Origin: Christensenellaceae bacterium
GTDB lineage: Bacteria; Bacillota; Clostridia; Christensenellales; CAG-138
NCBI GenBank assembly: GCA_031261085.1
Contig: JAISKB010000001.1
Location: 1-64,000, forward strand
Direction of reading: 5' to 3'
DNA length: 64,000 bases
In this document: positions 50,059 to 59,079 of the stretch, one piece after another
How the letters are laid out: every line of letters begins with the position of its first letter
Position numbering within the stretch: position 1 is the stretch's first letter
Program-made: the position numbers and the translations under genes
The notes under the pieces: model-generated
Told to the model about the DNA's origin: nothing
Databases searched by the model: none
The model's input: only the letters and a program-made list of their open reading frames with translations

Positions 50059-51831
50059 ATGGCGATGGCTTATGATGCGAAAACCCTTGTGCGGGAGCTG
50101 GAGGCAGCTTCCGGCAAGATACCGGTGGATTTGATTTTTGAAAACCTGCGTCTGGTGGATGTATACACCGGCGAAGTGCGCAAAACGAATCTTGCCATGT
50201 TTGGCGGCAAAATTGTGGGTGTGGGTGTGGCAAAAGATACCGAATGCGCTGAACGTGTGGACTGCGGAGGCCGTTATGCCGTACCGGGTTTTTTGGACGC
50301 GCATGTGCACATTGAAACCACCTTGCTAACCCCCGAGGCCCTGGGGCAGGTGATTGTGCCGTGGGGTACCACCACATTGTTTGTGGATGCAATGGAAATA
50401 GCAAACGTAGCCGGTAACGAAGGCTTGCTGGCTTTGGTGAAGGATGCCCACAATCTGCCTTTCCGCATCTTTTTGGAAATTCCTTCCCGCGTGCCTACGG
50501 CGCCGGGGCTCGAAACGGCGGGCGCCGAGCTGGGCGTGACTGAGGTGGAGCAGCTTTTGACCCTGCCGGAGTCCGTTAGCCTTGGCGAGTTGGATCCATC
50601 CAAAATTTTGGACATTCGCGAAGAATATTTGCAGAAAGTGTGCGTGGCGCTGAACCTTGGCAAAATATGCAACGGCCACGCCATTGGCCTGTCGGCGGAT
50701 GCGCTGAACATTTATGCCACGGGGCATTTGCATGACGACCATGAGTCCGTCACCTATGAAGAGCTGTTGGAACGGCTGCGCGTGGGCCTGAAGGCGCTGG
50801 TGCGTGAAGGTTCCAGCGAGCGCAATGTGCTTGCCCTGATAAAGGGCGTGGTGGAAAATGGTTTACCCACGGAAAATATCCTGTTTTGCACAGACGACAA
50901 ACATGTGCAGGACATCCATAAAGAGGGGCACATCAGCTACAACATTCAGCAGGCAATCAATTGCGGGCTGGACCCGGTGAAGGCGATACAAATTGCCACT
51001 GTGAACGCGGCAAAGCACTTTCGTCTTGACCATATGATCGGTTCCCTCACGCCGGGACGTCAAGCGGATATCGTGCTCTTGGACGACCTTAAAACGATTC
51101 GCCCGGCCGCTGTTTACAAGGACGGAAAGTGCGTGGCTGAAAATGGAAGCGCACTTCCCACAGAGCAAAAATCCTACCCGGATAAGCTGTTCAACACCGT
51201 TCACCTGCCCGCCGGTTTAAGTAAAGAATCGTTTGCCATATATACACAGGGCAAAGAGGCGAAATGCCGTGTGATTTCGCTGATACAAGACCAGATTATC
51301 AATGAAGAAAAGCAGCTGTGGATGCCCATTGCGAACGGCGAAATCTCTGCCAGTGTGCCGCGGGATATCCTGAAGCTTTCCGTGGTGGAGCGGCATGGTA
51401 AAAACGGGCATATTTCCACCGCGCTGGTTATGGGGTTTGGTCTGCAAAAGGGGGCGCTTGCTTCCAGTGTTTCGCACGACCATCACAATATCGTGGTGAT
51501 GGGCGGCAACGATGCAGACATGCTGCTTGCCGTACAGGAATTGGGCCGGATACATGGTGGCTTTGCGGCGGCGTGCGATGGCAGAATTTTGGGCAGCGTT
51601 GCCCTGCCGTTGGCCGGGCTGATGAGCCTGGAAAACGCCGATGAGGTGATGCGCCGGATGGATGTGTTGAATGAAGAGGTCGAAAAACTTGGCTGCCCGA
51701 TGGCGTCTCCATTCATGTCCCTGTCGTTTATATCCCTGCCCACTGTGCCGCAGCTGGGGCTCACAGATTACGGGCTGATAGATGTTTTGGGTCATAAAAT
51801 CACAAATTTAGTGCTTGAAACAAAGGCGTGA
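50059..51831 (+). CDS. ade: Adenine deaminase
   Basis: The 590-residue product has the length and motifs of bacterial Ade: PGFLDAHVHIETTLLTPEAL (metal-binding His pair), WGTTTLFVDAMEIANV, CNGHAIGLSADALN, CTDDKHVQDI, and the C-terminal SSVSHDHHNIVVMGGNDADM. It turns adenine to hypoxanthine and ammonia. GGAGG lies four bases before the start. It sits between the regulator and a nucleoside importer, so imported adenosine or adenine would be fed into hypoxanthine. Confidence 0.95.
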   Translation: MAMAYDAKTLVRELEAASGKIPVDLIFENLRLVDVYTGEVRKTNLAMFGGKIVGVGVAKDTECAERVDCGGRYAVPGFLDAHVHIETTLLTPEALGQVIVPWGTTTLFVDAMEIANVAGNEGLLALVKDAHNLPFRIFLEIPSRVPTAPGLETAGAELGVTEVEQLLTLPESVSLGELDPSKILDIREEYLQKVCVALNLGKICNGHAIGLSADALNIYATGHLHDDHESVTYEELLERLRVGLKALVREGSSERNVLALIKGVVENGLPTENILFCTDDKHVQDIHKEGHISYNIQQAINCGLDPVKAIQIATVNAAKHFRLDHMIGSLTPGRQADIVLLDDLKTIRPAAVYKDGKCVAENGSALPTEQKSYPDKLFNTVHLPAGLSKESFAIYTQGKEAKCRVISLIQDQIINEEKQLWMPIANGEISASVPRDILKLSVVERHGKNGHISTALVMGFGLQKGALASSVSHDHHNIVVMGGNDADMLLAVQELGRIHGGFAAACDGRILGSVALPLAGLMSLENADEVMRRMDVLNEEVEKLGCPMASPFMSLSFISLPTVPQLGLTDYGLIDVLGHKITNLVLETKA

Positions 51832-51885
51832 TATTTTCTGCGAATCGCCGCAGAGGTATATAGAAAAATTTTTGGGAGGGAAACT

Positions 51886-52914
51886 ATGAAAAAGGCAACG
51901 AAAGCATTATCCTTGTTCCTGGTAAGTATTTTGGCAGTAGGTCTGTTCGCGGGCTGCGGCAGCACCGGTGGCGACACAGCCGCCGGTGACGGCGAAAAGC
52001 TGCGTGTGGCCCTGATACTGCCAGGCCGGGCAGACGATGTATCCTTCAACCAGGCAATGTACGAGGGCGTGATGGCTGTTGCCGCGGAATACGGCGACAG
52101 GATGGAATTGAAAGTGGTTGAAGAAGTGTACGAGGTGGCGGATATTGAGCCGGCCTTGATGGACTTTGCAAGCGAGGGGTACGACGTCGTGTTTGGCCAC
52201 GGCTTCCAGTTTATGGAGCCAATCATAAAAGTCGCGGAAAAATATCCCGACACCATGTTCTGCCTTGGCACCGGATACAAAACATTGGCAAACACATGTG
52301 TGTATGACGTGCACCTGCAGGACGGTGGCTATCTGATGGGTGTGACGGCGGCTCTGTTGAGTAAAACCGGCAAAATCGGCGTTATTGGCGGTGCCGATGC
52401 CTCTGAGATTTATCGTGGGCATGAGGCGTTTAAATTTGGTGCACGCTCCATCAACCCGGATATTGAGATTCAGGAGGTGTATACGGGCGACTGGACCGAT
52501 TCTGCAGGAGCAAAAGAAGCCGCTGTTTCCATGTATGATTCCGGTGTGGATATTATCTGGCATTCAGGTGACGGCATCGGCCTGGGCGTTGTGGAAGCCG
52601 CGAAGGAGAAAAACCAGATGGTGTTGGGCAACGTGGCAGACCAAAGCGTACTGGCTCCCAACAGTGTTGTGGGCGGCGTAGTATACGAATGGAAGAGCGT
52701 CATCCGCAGTATGTTTGAGGACGTACTAAACGATAACTTCACAAATCGTCAAGACAAATTCTACTGGATCACTGCTGAAAACGGCGGCCTTACCTATGTT
52801 CCCCTGACCGATGTGGCCAGCCAGGAAGTAAAAGACCAAGTAGAAGAGAGTTATCGGAAGCTGGCCGCAGGCGAAATTGAAATGCCGGATTTTGATGCTG
52901 ACAAAACGGCATAA
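51886..52914 (+). CDS. BMP-family nucleoside-binding lipoprotein
   Basis: The 342-residue lipoprotein has a lipobox VGLFAGC, then a BMP/PnrA-like binding fold: VALILPGRADDVSFNQAMYE, YDVVFGHGFQFMEP, GYLMGVTAALLSKTGKIGVI, HEAFKFGARSINPDIEIQEV and GVDIIWHSGDGIGLGVVEAA. PnrA-type proteins bind purine nucleosides for ABC uptake. GGGAGGG lies seven bases before the start. An ATPase and two permeases follow in the same direction after a hairpin. Confidence 0.9.
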   Translation: MKKATKALSLFLVSILAVGLFAGCGSTGGDTAAGDGEKLRVALILPGRADDVSFNQAMYEGVMAVAAEYGDRMELKVVEEVYEVADIEPALMDFASEGYDVVFGHGFQFMEPIIKVAEKYPDTMFCLGTGYKTLANTCVYDVHLQDGGYLMGVTAALLSKTGKIGVIGGADASEIYRGHEAFKFGARSINPDIEIQEVYTGDWTDSAGAKEAAVSMYDSGVDIIWHSGDGIGLGVVEAAKEKNQMVLGNVADQSVLAPNSVVGGVVYEWKSVIRSMFEDVLNDNFTNRQDKFYWITAENGGLTYVPLTDVASQEVKDQVEESYRKLAAGEIEMPDFDADKTA

Positions 52915-52964
52915 AGAAAACGGTTCATAAATGACCCGCGTGGCGGGCAAAGGTGATGGCGCCC

Positions 52965-52997
52965 CGCGCATTTTGATGACAAAGCCAAAAATGCGCG
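52965..52997 (+). repeat. Hairpin between binding-protein and ATPase genes
   Basis: CGCGCATTTT and AAAATGCGCG are a perfect 10-bp inverted repeat with a 13-base loop and no T run. It may stabilise the upstream mRNA, like the hairpin after the TrpX-like gene. Confidence 0.6.
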
Positions 52998-53085
52998 AGG
53001 CACGCTATGGATTAACATCTGCCGGTGCATTACGGTTCGTTCGGCTTGTGCTGCAGATTCCATCATGGTGGAAGGAGAAACGTTT

Positions 53086-54617
53086 ATGGCGGAGCTGGCT
53101 GTGGAGATGCGCGGCATCACCAAAATTTTCTTTGAAAAAAAGGCCAACGATAACGTGGATTTTAAACTGAAGCAAGGCTCCATCCACGGTCTTCTGGGTG
53201 AAAACGGTGCCGGAAAAACTACACTGATGAATATCTTGTATGGGCTCTACAAGCAAGAGGGCGGGAAAGTTTATATTCGCGGCAAATGTGAGGAAATCGA
53301 CACGCCTACCAAGGCCATCAGCCTCGGCATAGGGATGGTACACCAACACTTTATGCTGGCGAGGCCGCTGTCTGTGACGGAAAACATCATGCTGGGGCAT
53401 AAATCGAGCAAGGGCATCTTTTTGGACACGCCTGTAGTGGCCAAAAAGCTGGCTGAGCTGAGCGATAAATACGGCCTTTCCGTGGACCCACAGGCAAAAA
53501 TCTGGCAGCTTTCCGTGGGAGAGCAGCAACGTGTGGAAATTTTGTCCACCATTTACCAGGGTGCGGAAATCTTGATTTTGGATGAACCCACCGCCGTGCT
53601 TACCCCGCAGGAGGCCGACGCCCTGTTTGATATCCTGCGCAGATGCGCGATGAAGGAAAAAGCATTATCCTCATCACCCACAAGCTGGATGAGATTCTGC
53701 GGGTGGTGGATGAATTGACCGTTCTGCGCGACGGCAAGCTGATTGGCAGCATGCCGGTGACGGAGAAAACGACCAAAGAAGAACTGACGTGCATGATGGT
53801 AGGCCGTGAAGTGCTGTTTGAATTTGTGCACACGGACGCCGTAACAGGGCAAGCTTGCCTGGAGATGGTAAATATCTGCGCAAACAATGACAAAGGCATC
53901 CCCATTTTGCAAAATTTCAGCCTTTCCATTAAAACGGGAGAAATTTTGGGGCTTGCGGGCGTGGATGGCAACGGCCAGAAAGAACTGGCCGAAGTGCTCA
54001 CCGGCCTGCGTTTATCCACCGGCGGTGAAATTTCGCTGTGCGGCAAAGCAGCCACTTGCCGGCCGCCGCTATATTACATTCGCGAGGGGGTGGCGCACAT
54101 CCCGGAAGACCGGCATCATACGGGCCTTGCCATGGGCTTTTCCATCGCAAAAAACCTGATTATCAAAAACTACAGCCAACCGCCCTATGCAAAGCATAAG
54201 CTATTGGAGTATAAACGGATAGAATCCCACGCAAAAGACATGGTGGACAAATATGCCATCAAGTCGAACTCGGTGGAGGATTTTATAAAAGACCTGTCCG
54301 GCGGCAACCAGCAAAAGGTGATATTGGCGCGGGAAATTTCCGGCAACCCCCGCGTACTGATTGCGTCCCAACCCACACGCGGCCTGGACATTGGCGCGAC
54401 AGAATATGTGCGCGAGCGCATTATGGATACACGCAATAAGGGCACAGCGGTATTGCTGATTTCGGCAGACCTTGAGGAGATTTTGCAACTGTCGGATCGC
54501 ATCGCCGTGATTTACAGCGGCAAGCTGATGGGCATTTTGCCCCGCGGCGCGGACGTGCAGGAAATTGGCATGATGATGATGGGCAAATGCCAGGAGGTGC
54601 TTGAATATGCGCAATAA
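53086..54617 (+). pseudogene. Nucleoside ABC importer ATPase (tandem ATPase), frameshifted
   Basis: The gene encodes a two-domain ATPase of the sugar/nucleoside importer type, about 511 residues if repaired. Domain 1 has GLLGENGAGKTTLMNILYGL, VHQHFMLARPL, LSVGEQQRVEIL and LILDEPTAVLTP; domain 2 has LAGVDGNGQKELAEVLTGLR, LSGGNQQKVILAREI and LIASQPTRGLDI. At about 53643 the frame shifts: domain 1 reads DILRRCAMKEKAL to a stop at 53718, while the next frame gives RMRDEGKSIILITHKLDEIL. One A missing from AGAATG would explain it. The start ATG has GAAGGAG seven bases upstream. It is a mutation or an assembly error. Confidence 0.85.
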
Positions 54618-55677
54618 ACTGACGTCCGGCCTGAAAGCAGTTGGCTCTGCGGCGCTTACCATCTTCATTGCGTTGGCCATTGGCGCGGTGCTCATCTCTA
54701 TATCCGGAGAAAACCCTGTGACCGCTTACCGCCTGATGATCAACGGGGCGTTTGGCTCGGCCCACAAAATTTCTGAAACGCTCGTGAAGGCAGTGCCCTT
54801 GATGATTATGGCACTGGGGACATCCATCGCATTAAAAAACCAGCTGTGGAACATCGGGGGCGACGGGCAATTCACCCTTGGCGCTATTTTCGCCCTGGCC
54901 GTGGGCATTTACGTTCCACTGCCGGCCGTTATTGTGTTTCCGCTTTCCATTGTTGCCGCGTTTATCGGCGGCGGGTTATGGGCGGGCATTGCAGGTTGGC
55001 TGAAAACCCGGTTCAATGCGAACGAAGTAATCACCACACTGATGCTTAACTATGTGGCAACCTATTTGCTGGCCTATCTTGTGTATGGCCCGATGATGGA
55101 TCCGAAGGGTTTCGGCTTTCCGCAGACACCTCTTTTGCCGGAATCCGTCCGTTTGCCGCTGTTCAGCGCCGCCACGCGCATCCATATGGGCATTTTTATG
55201 GCACTGATCCTGCTGGTGTTGATGATGTTCTTCTGGCGGTCAACGTTGGGGTACAAAATAGAGTTGATGGGCCAAGGGCAGCAGGTGGCGCGATATGCGG
55301 GTGTGAACGCGAAAAGTACCATGATTATTGCAATGGTGCTTTCCGGCGGCCTTGCAGGTATTGCGGGTTGGAATGAGGTTTACGGTCTACACCACCGCCT
55401 GATGACCGACATTGCAAGCGGCTACGGCAGCCTTGCCATCGTGATTGCGCTGCTTGGCAATTTGAATCCCATCGGCATCGCGGTTTCGTCATTCTTCTTC
55501 TCCGTGCTGTTAGTGGGCGGCAACACCATGCAGCGCATGACCGAAATCCCTTATTCCATCGTAGATGTAATTGAGGCGCTCGTGATCATTTTTGTCATCA
55601 CGCGCTCGATGATGAAGTTGGATGTGATGAAGAATTTCTTCACGCGACTTGGGATTGGAGGAAAAAAACATGTTTAA
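54607..55677 (+). CDS. Nucleoside ABC importer permease, first
   Basis: The 356-residue product is a NupP/YufP-like permease with about nine membrane helices, ALKNQLWNIGGDGQFTLGAI and GWLKTRFNANEVITTLMLNY being typical, and GQGQQVARYAGVNAKSTMII the coupling segment. ATG 54607 has AGGAGGTG seven bases upstream, inside the end of the ATPase gene. Partner of the next gene. Confidence 0.9.
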   Translation: MRNKLTSGLKAVGSAALTIFIALAIGAVLISISGENPVTAYRLMINGAFGSAHKISETLVKAVPLMIMALGTSIALKNQLWNIGGDGQFTLGAIFALAVGIYVPLPAVIVFPLSIVAAFIGGGLWAGIAGWLKTRFNANEVITTLMLNYVATYLLAYLVYGPMMDPKGFGFPQTPLLPESVRLPLFSAATRIHMGIFMALILLVLMMFFWRSTLGYKIELMGQGQQVARYAGVNAKSTMIIAMVLSGGLAGIAGWNEVYGLHHRLMTDIASGYGSLAIVIALLGNLNPIGIAVSSFFFSVLLVGGNTMQRMTEIPYSIVDVIEALVIIFVITRSMMKLDVMKNFFTRLGIGGKKHV

Positions 55678-56614
55678 CTCATTGTTGAGTGCGGATTCCA
55701 TCATCAGTGTGTTGGCCGCCACAATCCGTTTGGCCACGCCAATTTTACTGGCTGCGCTCGGCGGCGTATACGCGCAGCGCGCGGGCATTTTAAACCTTGG
55801 CATGGAAGGCACCATGACGATGGGCGCCGCCCTGGCGTTCATAACCGCGTACCATAGTGGCAGCCTGCTACTGGGCGTACTTGCCGCTATCGTCACAGGG
55901 GTTGTTTACAACCTGATTATGGCGTGGATTTCCGTAACCATGAAAGCGAATCAGGTAATTGCGGGCACGGCGCTCACCATTCTGGGCGTGGGACTTGCGG
56001 CGTTTATTTACCGCAATGTGTTTGGCATCCAGTCGCTGCCGCCGCAGGTGGAGGCCTTTTCGGTTATAAACATTCCGGCGCTGTCAAAAATTCCGGTCAT
56101 CGGCCCTATCCTGTTCAAGCACAATATTCTAATTTATATTGCCTATTTGCTTGTGCCGTTCACCTGGGTAGTGCTGGAAAAAACAGTGTTTGGCCTTAAC
56201 ATCAAAACTGTGGGCGAGCACCCCCGCGCGGCAGATTCTAAGGGCATTGGCGTGGCTAAAACGCGTTACGCCGCAATGATGATTGAGGGCGCCTATGCAG
56301 GCATGGCCGGTGCTTTTATGTCCCTTGGGTATATGAACATTTTCCTCGATGGTATTGTTGGCGGGCGCGGCTTTATCGCTGTGGCGGTGGTGGTGTTCTC
56401 CCGTTGGCATCCGGTGCGCGCCATGTGGGGCGCGTTGATTTTTGGCTTTGCCAGCGCTTTGCAGCTGCGTTTGCAGGCGGTGGGGGCAAACATCCCAAAT
56501 CAGTTTTTGCTGATGCTGCCGTACTTGTTGACGATTCTGGTGCTGATCAGCGTGTCTAAAAAGGCCGAGTTCCCCTCTGCCTACGCAAAACCCTATTCCA
56601 GGATGGAACGATGA
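55670..56614 (+). CDS. Nucleoside ABC importer permease, second
   Basis: The 314-residue product is a NupQ/YufQ-like permease: TIRLATPILLAALGGVYAQR, AGILNLGMEGTMTMGAALAF, VTMKANQVIAGTALTILGVG, VGEHPRAADSKGIGVAKTRY. It has about eight membrane helices. GGAGG lies eight bases before the start, which overlaps the first permease by eight bases. Confidence 0.92.
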   Translation: MFNSLLSADSIISVLAATIRLATPILLAALGGVYAQRAGILNLGMEGTMTMGAALAFITAYHSGSLLLGVLAAIVTGVVYNLIMAWISVTMKANQVIAGTALTILGVGLAAFIYRNVFGIQSLPPQVEAFSVINIPALSKIPVIGPILFKHNILIYIAYLLVPFTWVVLEKTVFGLNIKTVGEHPRAADSKGIGVAKTRYAAMMIEGAYAGMAGAFMSLGYMNIFLDGIVGGRGFIAVAVVVFSRWHPVRAMWGALIFGFASALQLRLQAVGANIPNQFLLMLPYLLTILVLISVSKKAEFPSAYAKPYSRMER

Positions 56615-57102
56615 AAAAAACCGTTATCATCGCCTGTGCTGCCGTCGCCGTCTTGCTGTGCGCGGCGCTTGTTTTTCTGCTTGGCCCGTGGGGTTTACCC
56701 ACGCCGCGCAATGCCGAAAAGCGCGTGAGGGATTTTACGGAGCTTGTTGATTACCATGCGGATGAACCAGGTAAAATCTATGATTACCTGGCCGAAGCGT
56801 ACCGCGAAAGCATCACCCGCAAGGATTTTATCGCGGCTTTTGAGAAAGAACGCAGCTATCCATACCTGACGCCGTTTTTTATCAATTTGGTTTTAATTGA
56901 AATGGGCGACGACAACAAAAGCGGTGTGGCAATTTTCTCACAGGCCGCGCGCCTGCCGGGCATGGTGTATGAGATGCCGTTTTTGTATGAAAACGGGAAT
57001 TACTATATGATAATGGAAGAATATGCGGGGTTCCCGGATGGCGGCTATCTTGAGAAATTTGAGAGGATTCCGCATTACCTGACGGAAGGGTGGGACGAGT
57101 GA
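56611..57102 (+). CDS. Membrane-anchored or secreted protein of unknown function, last in the purine operon
   Basis: The 163-residue product starts at ATGA overlapping the permease stop, so it is translationally coupled. It has an N-terminal hydrophobic segment (VIIACAAVAVLLCAALVFLL) and a soluble outside part with RVRDFTELVDYHADEPGKIY and SITRKDFIAAFEKERSYPYL. The second has the look of a small NTF2-like or lipoprotein-type domain, but I recognise no family. It could be an accessory protein of the nucleoside importer. Confidence 0.65.
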   Translation: MKKTVIIACAAVAVLLCAALVFLLGPWGLPTPRNAEKRVRDFTELVDYHADEPGKIYDYLAEAYRESITRKDFIAAFEKERSYPYLTPFFINLVLIEMGDDNKSGVAIFSQAARLPGMVYEMPFLYENGNYYMIMEEYAGFPDGGYLEKFERIPHYLTEGWDE

Positions 57103-57192
57103 TGGCCAAAACTTTGGAACAAGTGATGCGTTCAAATAGAAGCAGATGCGCGCCCCGATCTATTCGCGTTTCGGCATATCTCCTAATGGCCT

Positions 57193-57930
57193 TCAATGGC
57201 CATTAAGCATTGGCAAAACTGTAATCGCCATAATAATAGACGAACTCAGATTTGCCAAACAATGTATCGCTGCGCTGAGGTAAAAACTCTTTTTCCACCA
57301 TGCTGTATACGCAATTGGTGCAAAAGCAACAAATCTGAATATCAATTCAAACGGATTGAAAAAGTGATAAATTGTAAAAAGTATGGAATCTAAAAGCGGT
57401 GCAAGCTTACCGAGCCGCTCTATTCTCGGCAACAAAAAACCTCTAAAATAAAGTTCCTCCGTGATAGGCCCGAGTACGCCGTTGAAAATCAAATTTATTA
57501 CTACAATTATAACAATTAAATTCTGCGGAATTGCATCATAAGTTATTTTGTCGAAGCGAAACCAATCGGGCAACCAAACAAAAATCGGTTGCCAAAATTC
57601 GTGTTCAATTGCGGGCAAAAATGCCGCAAGCCCGATTATAAAAACGAAAATACCCAGCACAATTGGCAGTGCCTTTTTGAACGGAATTTCAACTTTATTA
57701 CCGACTGCTTCCATAAATTCCACGCCTTCTTTTCGTGAAAAATACTTGATAACAAGCAAATCTACGGGGATTAACCCCAGCGGAATTGCCAGTAAAACAG
57801 CAAGTAAAATCGGCAAATTGCCGAGTGCCGGATTTGCTAAAATCAGGCTCCAAGCAAGAATTACAGCGCCCGGAAGAAAGGCAAGGCCAAGAAACTTTGG
57901 AATACTGAACTGTTTTACAGAATTAATCAT
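57193..57930 (-). CDS. CPBP-family intramembrane metalloprotease
   Basis: The 245-residue product has about seven membrane helices and the CPBP signature: GPITEELYFRGFLLPRIERL, ILFTIYHFFNPFELI, and AAIHCLANLSSSII. The catalytic Glu pair and His residues are present. It overlaps the upstream TetR gene by eight bases, so the pair forms one transcript. AT-rich, like the TetR gene. Possibly induced when the TetR ligand appears, as in bacteriocin or antibiotic response systems; this is inference. Confidence 0.87.
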   Translation of the reverse strand: MINSVKQFSIPKFLGLAFLPGAVILAWSLILANPALGNLPILLAVLLAIPLGLIPVDLLVIKYFSRKEGVEFMEAVGNKVEIPFKKALPIVLGIFVFIIGLAAFLPAIEHEFWQPIFVWLPDWFRFDKITYDAIPQNLIVIIVVINLIFNGVLGPITEELYFRGFLLPRIERLGKLAPLLDSILFTIYHFFNPFELIFRFVAFAPIAYTAWWKKSFYLSAAIHCLANLSSSIIMAITVLPMLNGH

Positions 57931-58606
57931 TATTCGATTTCTCCAATTGATTTATTTTTTTTAAATCGCCGCCAAGTGCCAAAATTAGCTGCTTTGTGAG
58001 CAGTTTTGAAAGTTTTGGCATATCAAATTCTGGCATGTATGACTTGATTTTATAGTATTTTGTCATAATTACATCGCGTTTTATCCCGTCAATCGTCGCC
58101 ACTAAAAGTGCTAACACATCGCTTATCGGTGCGATTGGTTCAAAATACCCATCCTCAATTTTTGCGGCCACAAAGGCTGCCGATTTTTCAAATAAATACG
58201 CCTCATCGGCGGTAATTTTCACTTGTTCGCAGAAATTTGCATATAGTTCCGGGTCATTGGCAAATGTCACCGATAACTCAAACAAAATCTTCCCGACATC
58301 GCCGACCGTATCGAGAAAAATCAGCTCAATAAGCCCTGCCATAATTTGCTCGGGAACGCCATATTCGAGTATCTCGTCGGTTTTTTCACGCAGACAATTG
58401 TCTTTGGTTTTCCGGTCAACGAGTGCGAAAAAAATCTCGTGAATATTGTTGTAATAACGGTAAATTCCACCTTGGCTGAATCCTGTTTCTTCGATTATAT
58501 CTTTCATTGTTACCTCATAAAGCGGTTTATTCATACACGCTCGGAAGGCAGCATCAAGAATCTGCTTTCTTTTTTCTTCAAAATATACATCGTTTACTTT
58601 CGGCAT
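57923..58606 (-). CDS. TetR-family transcriptional regulator
   Basis: The 227-residue product has an N-terminal TetR helix-turn-helix (EKRKQILDAAFRACMNKPLY, then TMKDIIEETGFSQGGIYRYY) and a helical ligand-binding domain. GGAGGG lies six bases before the start. A promoter and a perfect 24-base palindrome lie just upstream, which suggests self-regulation together with the CPBP gene. Confidence 0.92.
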   Translation of the reverse strand: MPKVNDVYFEEKRKQILDAAFRACMNKPLYEVTMKDIIEETGFSQGGIYRYYNNIHEIFFALVDRKTKDNCLREKTDEILEYGVPEQIMAGLIELIFLDTVGDVGKILFELSVTFANDPELYANFCEQVKITADEAYLFEKSAAFVAAKIEDGYFEPIAPISDVLALLVATIDGIKRDVIMTKYYKIKSYMPEFDMPKLSKLLTKQLILALGGDLKKINQLEKSNND

Positions 58607-58641
58607 ATTATGCCCTCCAAAATTAAAATGACTTTACATTC

Positions 58642-58670
58642 ATTATAAGGCATATCTTTTCGAATATCAA
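58642..58670 (-). promoter_or_regulatory. Promoter of the TetR-CPBP operon
   Basis: Minus-strand TTGATA and TATAAT with a 17-base spacer, about 35 bases before the TetR start codon. Confidence 0.75.
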
Positions 58671-58673
58671 CAT

Positions 58674-58697
58674 AAAAATGAAATATATTTCATTTTT
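58674..58697. promoter_or_regulatory. Perfect palindrome, likely TetR operator
   Basis: AAAAATGAAA and TTTCATTTTT flank a central TATA, giving a 24-base perfect palindrome directly upstream of the -35 box. Confidence 0.65.
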
Positions 58698-58875
58698 AAA
58701 TCAACCAATATCACGGCGTTAACAAAGCCTGTTGCCAAGATGTACGGTAAGGGGTAATTCACCCCTCCCCCTCTACTCTAGAAAACGCCCCCTTGTAAAC
58801 TGCCATAAAATAATGCCGGCTCTTTGCCGAACCCCACAAAGCCGCTGTGTTACCGTTTTTTTTTTTGAATAAGCA

Positions 58876-58919
58876 AACACCACCCATCGACACTCAATGA
58901 GTTATCGATAGATGGTGTT
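58876..58919 (-). repeat. Long hairpin after the surface-protein transcript
   Basis: On the minus strand AACACCATCTATCGATA pairs with TCGATGGGTGGTGTT and further bases (about 20 bp with G-U pairs). No long T run follows. It probably marks the 3' end of the surface-protein mRNA. The rest of 58698-58929 has no gene that I can support; an 11-T run lies at 58856-58866 on the plus strand. Confidence 0.5.
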
Positions 58920-58929
58920 GCGCTTATAC

Positions 58930-59079
58930 CTAGAAATTGCATCGCCGCAGAATGACGATCACCTTGCCTAAGGTGTCTTTGACGTTCACCACGCCGTACA
59001 CGCGGCTGCCCGTGGCGTTCTCCCGGGCGCCAACGCGCTTTGAGGGGATGTAGTCGAAAGCTTGTGGTATATCAATCAA
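58930..59079 (-). CDS. Possible 49-residue ORF coupled to the surface-protein gene
   Basis: A TTG codon overlaps the stop of the surface-protein gene (TTGA) and opens 49 codons with GC-rich wobble positions, ending in VYGVVNVKDTLGKVIVILRR. AAAGG lies three bases upstream. I recognise no family; it may be the tail of a decayed gene. Low confidence. Confidence 0.3.
   Translation of the reverse strand: MIDIPQAFDYIPSKRVGARENATGSRVYGVVNVKDTLGKVIVILRRCNF

Noticed and set aside
53640..53720. Programmed frameshift in the importer ATPase
   Set aside because: There is no slippery heptamer and no downstream structure; a missing A is simpler.
1642..58919. Mobile repeat shared by the hairpins at 1642 and 58876
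   Set aside because: Only about 15 bases of one arm are alike (ACCATCTAT then GATAAC); similarity of terminators by chance or common use is enough.
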